NCBI GenBank assembly: GCA_965248175.1
Contig: OZ252093.1
Location: forward strand, 2,294,001-2,358,000
Origin: VXPQ01 sp965248175
Lineage (GTDB): Bacteria > Bacteroidota > Rhodothermia > Rhodothermales > VXPQ01
Direction: 5' to 3'
Length of the DNA: 64,000 bases
Positions within the stretch are counted from its first letter, which is position 1. Each line of letters opens with the position of its first letter. The notes below the pieces were generated by a model that was given only the letters and a program-made list of their open reading frames with translations, had not been told where the DNA came from and did not search any database. Positions 47,431-55,114 of this stretch are shown one piece after another. The translations under genes were made by a program, and so were the position numbers.

Positions 47431-47753
47431 GCGGACCGAGACGGGGGGATGTGTACCTGGTGTCGTTGGATCCCACACAAGGCCGGGAAATAAAGAAGAC
47501 GCGACCATGTGTAGTCGTGTCCCCGGAAGAACTCAATCTTCAATTCCAAACGTTTTTGGTGGCGCCCATGACAACCGGCGGCCATCCGTATCCATTTCGA
47601 ATCGCTTGCAGATTCCAGGGTAAGGATGGCTTCGTTGTGGCAGATCAATTGCGGACCATAGATCATAGCCGGATGGTTCGACGTATCGGGGTATTGCCTG
47701 CCACCACTATGTCCAAGGTGCTTAAATCGCTGCAGGAAATGTTTGCTTTGTAG
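47427..47753 (+). CDS. mazF: MazF/PemK-family mRNA interferase toxin
   Basis: 108 aa. Signature start RRGDVYLVSLDPTQGREIKKTRPCVVVSP, here quoted in two parts by family convention: RGDVYLVSLDPT and KKTRPCVVVSP; then VAPMTTGG, FVVADQLRTID and RMVRRIG. Sequence-specific endoribonuclease. Intact and directly coupled to mazE. Confidence 0.93.
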   Translation: MSGPRRGDVYLVSLDPTQGREIKKTRPCVVVSPEELNLQFQTFLVAPMTTGGHPYPFRIACRFQGKDGFVVADQLRTIDHSRMVRRIGVLPATTMSKVLKSLQEMFAL

Positions 47754-47841
47754 GTCATTTCCCGTCCCACGGGTTACGGCTCCAGCGCTCCGATGGGGAT
47801 AATACCCACGCCGTCCGGGCGCATATACCACGACGGGGTTC

Positions 47842-47960
47842 CAACGGGTGAAATGGCGGATTTCCAACGGGTGAAACGGCGGATTTTCAACGGGTAAGAT
47901 GGCGGGTTTCCAACGGGTGAAATGGCGAAGCCGATATAAGATGTTCCAACGGGTACCACC
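47842..47960 (+). repeat. 23-bp direct-repeat array, locus C (four plus one units)
   Basis: Units of the type CAACGGGTGAAATGGCGG start at 47842, 47865, 47888 and 47911, exactly 23 bp apart. A fifth partial copy starts at 47947. It lies between mazF and the copA-tail remnant before alkD. The regular spacing (about two helical turns) resembles iterons or multiple protein-binding sites; no function is known. Confidence 0.85.
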
Positions 47961-47972
47961 GACTGGATCGCT

Positions 47973-48041
47973 GTAATGAGTCCGTCCAGTATCATTTACA
48001 CTACCGAATACCTTGCGCCTGAAGGGTTTCCGGGCGATTTT
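47973..48041 (+). repeat. degenerate copy of the copA 3' end, upstream of alkD
   Basis: About 80% identical to copA positions 41105-41170 (AATGAGTCCGTCCAGTATC..., CTTGCGCCTGAAGGGTTTCC, GGGCGATTTT). It ends 5 nt before the alkD start codon, so it may supply part of the ribosome-loading region. Confidence 0.8.
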
Positions 48042-48046
48042 TCACC

Positions 48047-48892
48047 ATGACCCTTGCAGAAATACAGACCCGGCTCGAGGCAGCGGGCAATGCCGACATC
48101 GCAGCCCACTCGGCGCGTTTCTTTCGCACCGGCCCGGGCGAATACGGGGAGGGAGACCGGTTCAGGGGCATCCGCGTGCCGGTTCTTCGTAAACTGGCCC
48201 GCTCCTGCGATGCGGCGGATATGCCTGTGGTAGAGCAACTGCTCATGTCTCCATGGCATGAAGACCGGCTATGCGCTCTCTTCATGCTCATCCGGCGGTA
48301 CGAACGCGGGGACGACGCACAAAAGGAAGCGGTATTTGCCCTTTATCTGAAACGCGTCGAGTACGTCAACAACTGGGACCTGATCGACTCTTCCGCCCCA
48401 AAGATAGTCGGGGCGCATCTGGAATCAGGGGAGAAGCGCCTGCTTTTCGACTGGGTCCGCGACGAGAGCCTGTGGAAGCGAAGAATTGCCGTCATCGCTA
48501 CCTATTGGTACATCAAACGGGGGCGCTTCGACGAATTGCTGGAAATGGCCGAGCAACTCCTTGGCGACGACCAGGACTTGATGCACAAGGCCGTCGGGTG
48601 GATGCTGCGCGAGGTGGGGAAGAAGGACCTTGCAGTGGAGGAAGCCTTTCTGCGCCGGCACTACCGGAACATGCCCCGGACCATGCTGCGCTACGCCATC
48701 GAACGATTCGATGAGAAGACGCGCAAGGATTACCTGGAGGGGCGGATTGAATGTTCGATGGAAAAAACAGTGCATAAACGGGTTTCTCCTCCACGCGCCG
48801 GATGGGCCGATGCGGCGAAAAAGATGCGGGCAAGGGGCGAGGATAGCCTCATTGGCGATACTGAATTCATCAACCCTTTGGATAATGAGTAA
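48047..48892 (+). CDS. AlkD-like DNA alkylation repair protein fused to a MazE-type C-terminal tail
   Basis: 281 aa. Residues about 1-235 form the HEAT-like repeat fold of the AlkC/AlkD family: FRGIRVPVLRKLARSC, the conserved YVNNWDLIDSSAPKIVG with the base-recognition Trp/Asp, SLWKRRIAVIATYWYIKRG. The last about 40 residues (HKRVSPPRAGWADAAKKM, RARGEDSLIGD) do not belong to that family and match the tail of the MazE encoded 650 bp upstream, about 75% identical at DNA level. No AbrB domain is attached. The stop overlaps the SIR2 start by 8 nt, so translation is probably coupled. Confidence 0.85.
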   Translation: MTLAEIQTRLEAAGNADIAAHSARFFRTGPGEYGEGDRFRGIRVPVLRKLARSCDAADMPVVEQLLMSPWHEDRLCALFMLIRRYERGDDAQKEAVFALYLKRVEYVNNWDLIDSSAPKIVGAHLESGEKRLLFDWVRDESLWKRRIAVIATYWYIKRGRFDELLEMAEQLLGDDQDLMHKAVGWMLREVGKKDLAVEEAFLRRHYRNMPRTMLRYAIERFDEKTRKDYLEGRIECSMEKTVHKRVSPPRAGWADAAKKMRARGEDSLIGDTEFINPLDNE

Positions 48893-51800
48893 CTCTAAAG
48901 CCACATGCTTTCCTGATCAAAGTCACATTGACAAAGTGCGTGATGCCCTCTGGCAACGTTCCGGGGGTGGAGCGTCCGTAATGGTTGGGAGCGGCTTCAG
49001 CAGGAATGCCACGGAAACTCGACCGGATGCAGGAGATATCCCGATGTTGCCTGAATTAGCCAAAGCTATATCTAATGAACTGTATCCAGAAGGCAGCGAA
49101 GAAAACCGTTACGGTGAAATTTCGGAAGCATCAAGCCTTCCAGAGATCGCCCAGGAATATAAGAGTACATTCAAGAGAGAGGCTCTAGACAAACTTTTAA
49201 AACGACTAGTTCGCGACGAGGATTTTACTCCTGGAGAAACGCATGAACGTCTACTACGTTTTCCTTGGCGCGATATCTTTACAACGAATTGGGACACTCT
49301 TTTGGAACGGACATATGTTTCTGTCCCTGATCGGTCTTATAGGGTTATCCGGCGTGTAGATGAAATTCCATTATCGGGTCAGATACGCATTGTTAAATTG
49401 CATGGATCGCTTCCCGACTGTTTTCCGCTCATCGTGACAGAAGAGGATTATCGGACTTATCCCGAAAAATTTGCTCCATTCGTAAATACTGTACAACAGG
49501 CCATGATGGAGACCGTATTTCTTCTGGTGGGATTCTCGGGTACTGATCCGAATTTCTTGAACTGGTCAGGGTGGGTACGTGGTAAGTTGGGTGATGCCTC
49601 ACTGAAAATATATTTGGCTGGATGGTTCAATTTGTCAACCAGTAAACGCCGAATGCTTGAAGATAAGAATGTAGTACCTATTGATCTTGCATATCATCCG
49701 AAGGCTGCTGAATGGCCCGAGCCTCTTCGACACAAGTATGCAATCCAGTGGATATTATATACGCTTGAGCGTGGATGTCCCTATAATGTCACAGATTGGC
49801 CTTCGCAACGAGGGCGACAATACACATCTATACCCGAGTATATCCAACCGGTTAAGGAATATCCCAATAGATATTCTAAAAAGGAACAAAGAACATTGGG
49901 AATTAAATCTGAAGAATTATTTCAACATGTAAAAGACACGCTTGATATCTGGGGCCACAACAGGAGGCTTTATCCCGGTTGGTTGATAATCCCGATTAGT
50001 GCGGGATATTCATTGAGTCTGTATACTAATGAATGGGAGCCCAAAATCTTGCAAATATTGCCTGATTTTTCACTAATTGATCGGCTAAGAGCCGTACATG
50101 AACTGATATGGCGTCGAGAAATCTTGATGGACCCAATTGAACCCGAACTTGAATCTGCGGCTCAAAATATCCTCGCTTTAATAAATTGCCAAGCTCGTAC
50201 TATCGATGGTGTTTTCAATGATGAAACTGACTGGACTCCTCTACGAGAAGCGTGGCAAACAATTGCTTTTGCACTTGTAACAGTGGCTCGACATCGTTTT
50301 GATCATGATGTATTCGAACAGCGTATCAATGCTTTATCGTCGTTTTTCAACGACGATCCCAATATTGCTCATCGGCTTACTCATGAACGTTGTCTATGGG
50401 CAATTTATTCAATGGATTTTGAGGCATTGGTTGACCTGCTTGGAGACTGGCAGACTAAAGAATGCGATCCCGTCTGGATGATACGAAAAGCTTCCCTACT
50501 ATGTGAAATAGGTCAGGACGATGATGCAAAAAAGTTAATCAAGACTGCACTGAATACAATAAGAGGAATGTCTACCGAAGATCATAGATTAGCAGCTCCC
50601 TCTATGGAAGGTTGGGCACTATGGCAATGTGTGGCGGATAGACAGGAAGATAGGCAAAGCATAATAAAGAAATGGCGAGACTTATACTCTCTTAAATGCG
50701 ATGCCTTATCTGAGAAAGAAGCGTATGCAAATAAAATAAAAACAGAAAACAAAGAAAAGAAAAAGCCACCATTCGATCTTGGTATGAGGCAAGGAGATGT
50801 AATTTATTTTTCAAACGATGAATATTATCAATACGTTGCTGTATGGCGTGCGATTCGCTTATCTGAAATAGCAGGGCTACCTCCAGTGGTAGATAGAATG
50901 AACGTAGCTGCGGATATTTTGAAACTGGCTGCAGAAAAGCTGCCTGCATCAGACTTGGAGATGGCTGTCCGCTTAGTGCTTCGAGTTGAAACAAATGCAG
51001 AGGACGACACACTCATGCGTGTCCTTTCACGAACACGTGTGGCATCCATGTCAGTGGATTTGGCCAAAACACTGGCACAGACTTGTGATAATGTGATAAA
51101 GTATGCGTTTCCTCGTTTGAACGACGCAAGTGGCAAACGTAACCTTTTCTGGATTGAAAAAATGCGTGTTGCCACAGAGATACTGTCACGACTTGTCCTT
51201 CGCTTGGATCCTGATATGGTAGAAGCCATATTGGATAAAGCAATGGAGTATTATGGAAGTGACGAATTTATTCAAAATCGAGAACTCGCACGGCCTCTTC
51301 AAAATCTGTTGAAACGATCCTGGGAAGCTCTTCCGGAAGATCGACGGAGCAAGCGCTTTTTCGATTTGTTGGGTGCACAGATTGCTGGGGTGGATAACTT
51401 CGCACTAATTCGCTCTCGTGAGTATGATCAGTACCCGGATCCCGGATTTTTACTCCAGGATGATTTTCCCCCGCCTGTACGTACAGACGATAATGCAGAG
51501 CGCTGGCAGGCGATTATTAACTTGTTAGTGCGTGGTTTACGATCTGGAGGAGGAGGGCGTATGAGGGTCTCTTTAAGAGTCGGATGCCCGGCATTCCGCG
51601 ATCAGCTGACAGAAACTGAATCGTTACAAATTGCCCAAGCCCTATGGAGTGAAGAATATACAGATCTTAATGATCTGCCTGGTGGAACGATGTTTTTTGA
51701 TTGGGTTTTTCTCCGACTTCCCGAACCGGAGCCGGGCTTGGCAGAACGATGCTTCCGCCTTAAATGGCTTTCGTCCAATGATTTATCGAAAGAAATCACA

Positions 51801-52656
51801 CAAAGTCCTGACGATATTCTCTGGCAGATTGGGAATGCCATCTCTTATCTAAGAAGAAACGGGCATTCATTTTCTCTATCAGGTAATGAACAGGCTTTCG
51901 TAAAAGAAATGTTTCAAAAGTGGTCGGACGTGCCTGTGCCAAGTGACGATTTTCCCCTTAAAGAACGTCAGCTTCGCGAACCTGTTTATCGAACACTCAG
52001 TGGGCTGCCGATTCTTATTCTTGAAATTGCGCTTCCAGAAAATATCGGAGAAAAACTCTATGCTAAAATGCGATGCCTGAACCAATCGGGAATTTCGGGA
52101 TTCCAACTTGTGCCTAGCTTGGTCAGAGTACTTCCAAAGAAATTTGATGAAATTGTTTTGTTGATGAAAACGGGTTTAGTATCCGAGCACGAAGATTTGT
52201 CTGTGAATGCTTTGCAGGGATTGCATCTTTGGTTAGAAAGGACAACAGATTCGGCATCAAAACTCAAAAAACCTCCTAAGGACTTGGTTAGAGAGATCGG
52301 TTTTTATGATTGCCGCCCGCAGGCGTGGTGCTCTCGTACAGGCTTTGCAGACTGCAAAGTGGATATTCGATGCGGGACGTGATATTGAAAAAAGAATCAT
52401 AAAAGATTTGGTATTAGAGGGGCTTGGTTATTTGGCTGAGGAGTTACGGTACGATAGAGAACACGATCAGGATGACCAGAATGACATACCTTTACAGCGG
52501 TGGTGCTGCGCACGACTTGCTCTTTCAATGGCGAATCAGGGCCTCAAAGATGATCCGGTTATTTCCCGCTGGTTGGAAATCGCGGCGCAGGATCCATTAC
52601 CGGAGGTTCGATACGTAGATAAGACAGCATTTGCACATCATTATGAGAAAAAATAG
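48885..52656 (+). pseudogene. large SIR2-domain protein (defence-type), one frameshift near the 3' end
   Basis: Start ATG 48885 (MSNSKATCFPDQ). The SIR2_2-type NAD-binding domain has MVGSGFSRNA near residue 34, FTTNWDTLLERTY, KLHGSLPD near 170 with the catalytic His, and LLVGFSGTDPNF near 216. About 900 helical residues of unknown fold follow. A run of five T at 52301-52305 breaks the frame after KDLVREIG; removing one T continues with MIAARRRGALVQALQTAKW to a stop at 52654-52656, total about 1256 aa. Composition is about 42% GC against 55-58% around it, a sign of transfer. Related large SIR2 proteins act in NAD depletion during phage infection; that role is inferred. Confidence 0.8.
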
Positions 52657-52951
52657 GGACTTATATACCAAAGTAACCAAACTCTAAAGGACCATGCCCG
52701 GACAAGTTAGCGAAAGCTCACACGGCCCTGGATGCCGTTCGCCGTATGTGCCCTCGTGGTGTTACCCCAATAACACCCCGAAGATGTGCCCATGTGGGCA
52801 TCACGAAGGCTATCATAGCGACACGAACATATGCATCAATGCTGATTTATGTGGATGTGCCTGCCTTCCCGCAGAGTGCCGAACTTCGGATGCCGAATTT
52901 TTGTGCGATCTGCCAGACCTGCCTTGATGGTTACTTTGGTATATAAGTCCC
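52656..52951. mobile_element. 296-bp MITE with IS1595-type ends
   Basis: Perfect 24-bp inverted repeats (GGGACTTATATACCAAAG... at 52656-52679, complement at 52928-52951) and an exact 8-bp target duplication AAAAAATA (52648-52655 and 52952-52959). The first ten bases equal those of the neighbouring IS1595 element (GGGACTTATA). There is no transposase, so it is non-autonomous. It lies exactly at the SIR2 stop codon: the first G of the element completes TAG, and without the element the same stop is restored. Confidence 0.92.
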
Positions 52952-52974
52952 AAAAAATAGAATCCAGCCGGTAT

Positions 52975-53097
52975 TCAATGCATAATCCGATTCGCATCTA
53001 CTTCATATCCGGTGGCCTTGAGCTCTCTACAAAGTTGAAGTTTCCATCCACCAGGACCATCCAATGGAATGTAAACGACACCCGAGTAGTCTGATTT
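52975..53097 (-). pseudogene. C-terminal part of the IS-split TIR-like protein
   Basis: Read leftward from the IS border: SDYSGVVYIPLDGPGGWKL, QLCRELKATGYEVDANRIMH, stop at 52975. This is the standard ending of PF10137-type TIR-like proteins and is exactly what is missing from the fragment at 54462-55114, which ends TKGDVEIPS. Both borders read TCAGA on the minus strand. Confidence 0.85.
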
Positions 53098-53172
53098 GGG
53101 ACTTATAAAGAATGCTTGACAGGCCTGAAATGTTATATTACGGGTAGTTGCAATCACAGACGGATGAGGACA

Positions 53173-54111
53173 ATGCACAAGGCGCCCGGTAGATCAGAAA
53201 GGAATGGAATCACGCTGTTTGCTCTGTTGCAAATGTTTCCGGACGAAGAGGCGGTGGAACGCTGGTTCGAGGCCCAGCGTTGGCCGGACGGCGAACGCGC
53301 TTGCCCGAAGTGCGGGTGCATGAATACCCGTCGCGTCAAAAGCCGCAAGCCTATGCCTTTCTGGTGTAAGGACTGTCGTTCCTACTTCAGTTTGAAGACC
53401 GCAACCGTCATGGCCGATTCCAACCTCGGCTTGCGTACATGGGCATTCGGCATGTACCTCATGGCTACGAACCTGAAAGGTGTGTCGAGCATGAAATTGC
53501 ATAGGGATTTGGGCATCTCGCAACCGACCGCGTGGTTCATGGCGCAGCGTCTACGCGAAGGGTTGCCGTTGGGGACAAACAAACTGACGGGAATCGTCGA
53601 GGTGGATGAAACCTGTCTTGGCGGGAAGGAATCAAACAAGCATGCCAGTAAGAAACTCCATGTGGGCGGCGGCACGTCGGGCAAAGCAACCGTCATGGGT
53701 GCGAAAGAGCGGGGCGGTAAGATCGCGGCCCGCCCGTTAGGTTGGGAACCGGGCGAAACGCTCGCCGGATTCGTCCATGAGAACGTAGAGGCCGGGGAAA
53801 CGGTCTACACGGACGATCACAGGGCATACCGGAGCCTGAAGGAAGTGTACGAGCATGAGACGGTGAGGCACTCCGTATCCGAATACGTGAACGGACAGGC
53901 CCATACAAACGGGATCGAATCGTTCTGGGCGCTCTTGAAGCGCGGGTATCACGGTACGTTCCACAAGATGAGCCGGAAGCACTTGCACCGCTACATTACC
54001 GAGTTCGCCGCCCGCCATAACTTCCGTGGCCTCGACACACTGGAGCAGATGGAAGTCATGGCCCGGAGCATGGAAGGAAGACGTATCAAGTATCACGAAC
54101 TCATAGCGTAA
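53173..54111 (+). CDS. IS1595-family transposase
   Basis: 312 aa from ATG 53173 (MHKAPGRSERNGITLF). Zinc ribbon CPKCGCMNT...CKDCRSYF; then GVSSMKLHRDLGISQPTAW; ISXO2-type core with VEVDETCLGGKESNKH, TVYTDDHRAYRSL, and HTNGIESFWALLKRGYHG, KMSRKHLHRYI. Intact, about half identical to the broken copy at 45993. Confidence 0.94.
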   Translation: MHKAPGRSERNGITLFALLQMFPDEEAVERWFEAQRWPDGERACPKCGCMNTRRVKSRKPMPFWCKDCRSYFSLKTATVMADSNLGLRTWAFGMYLMATNLKGVSSMKLHRDLGISQPTAWFMAQRLREGLPLGTNKLTGIVEVDETCLGGKESNKHASKKLHVGGGTSGKATVMGAKERGGKIAARPLGWEPGETLAGFVHENVEAGETVYTDDHRAYRSLKEVYEHETVRHSVSEYVNGQAHTNGIESFWALLKRGYHGTFHKMSRKHLHRYITEFAARHNFRGLDTLEQMEVMARSMEGRRIKYHELIA

Positions 54112-54274
54112 TGGCATACGCGCAACTTGTTAGTCAGGAATTGCCGAAGGAGGGCGAGGGAAGTTAGTCCGTATGGCAAGGGGCAATCCACCACGTCCAG
54201 GCTCACAAAGAAATTATTAGCCGATATGCTTCCGATCGAAGACCTTCCCGGTTGGATCGAAACCACGATAGGCC

Positions 54275-54424
54275 ATGACCGACAAACGACAACCCCCTGT
54301 TCAGGAACAGCCCAAGCCCGCCGAAGGCGAGCGCGTTGTAACAATGGAGATGCCGGAGAACATGGCACGGGCGATCTTCGACCATGCCGACCGCAAGCCC
54401 GGGATCAAACCGGCGAAGCCTTGA
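54275..54424 (+). CDS. small passenger ORF in IS1595 element (49 aa)
   Basis: MTDKRQPPVQEQPKPAEGER, VVTMEMPENMARAIFDHADR, KPGIKPAKP. Polar, proline-rich start and a helical end; I do not recognise it. It lies between the transposase stop and the right inverted repeat. Codon use looks like real coding sequence, but it could be chance. Upstream (54112-54274) I see no convincing gene. Confidence 0.4.
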   Translation: MTDKRQPPVQEQPKPAEGERVVTMEMPENMARAIFDHADRKPGIKPAKP

Positions 54425-54461
54425 CGGTAATCGCTCTTGTCAAGCATTCTTTGTAATTCCC

Positions 54462-55114
54462 TCTGAAGGTATCTCCACGTCTCCTTTGGTAAGGGCGCAT
54501 ACGCGTTCTCGTCCAAGTTTTCCAATGAAAAATCCAAGCTCGAAAATCACGTTTTGTCTGGCGCGAGGCCGCTTTTTATCACCTTCAAGCGATCCGGTGT
54601 CGTCGGGTGTCAGCAAGGCTATGGCAAAACCAACCTCTGCATGCTGTTCGAATTTTTCAATGATGGTGCGGCCTCTGCTTGACTGCTCGGACAGTATAAC
54701 GGGCTGGAGTTCTAATTTCTTGAGGAATCCGGCTACCATTTCACGGGTGCCTTTGTCCCTGCCGTGGATGACAAATACTTTTTTCGTATCCGGATTTGAG
54801 ATTATATGCCTTGGGGCAAATGTTGATGTTTGACTGTCATCATCCCAATACTCGTCTATTTCGTCGAGCATTGAGTCTAAAATAGCTCCGGCACGTTCCA
54901 AGGCGTCACTATGATAGTCTGCAAGGTGGAAACATTCAAGGAAGTCTTCAATCTGTCCAGATTGGTCACCAAAAGTCTTTTTGATTGTCACCTGTGCATT
55001 TCTATACCACCTCAGGAATTCCGGCGAATCGTCTGTTGATGTTTCCAGTTCATATATTTCATCTAATACTCTCTGCATACGCCCCATTGTTTTTTTCTTA
55101 CTCGGCCTCTTCAT
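54462..55114 (-). pseudogene. TIR-like nucleotide-binding protein (PF10137 type), N-terminal part, split by IS1595
   Basis: Starts ATG 55114, sharing one base with the mod stop (TGATG); a GTG at 55117 is also possible. The N-terminal helical region (residues 1-110) is followed by the TIR-like fold: KVFVIHGRDKGTREMVAGFL near 113, LELQPVILSEQSSRGRTIIE, VGFAIALLTPDDTG, RARQNVIFELGFFIGKLGRERV. The reading frame runs into the IS end after VEIPS; the true C-terminus is at 52975-53097. Proteins of this family are NAD-degrading effectors in Pycsar/CBASS-type defence; no cyclase is seen nearby. Confidence 0.88.

Larger units (their letters stand above)
53098..54461 (+). mobile_element. IS1595-family element, 1364 bp, inserted in the TIR gene
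   Basis: 23-bp inverted repeats with two mismatches: GGGACTTATAAAGAATGC... (53098-53120) and its counterpart ending at 54461. Border sequences TCTGATTT (left) and TCTGAAGG (right) share five of eight bases, so the 8-bp target duplication has changed or been partly overwritten. Contains an intact transposase and about 330 bp of extra DNA with a small frame. Confidence 0.9.

Noticed and set aside
41105..48046. True integron with attC sites
   Set aside because: The separators are direct copies of a gene tail and direct 23-bp repeats, not the imperfect palindromes of attC, and the recombinase at 63163 lacks any visible sign of being IntI.
52694..52927. Small cysteine-rich frame inside the MITE
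   Set aside because: Cys-rich look (CPCGHHEGYH) is tempting, but there are three overlapping frames of similar length in both strands and no start context; the element is defined by its ends, not by a gene.
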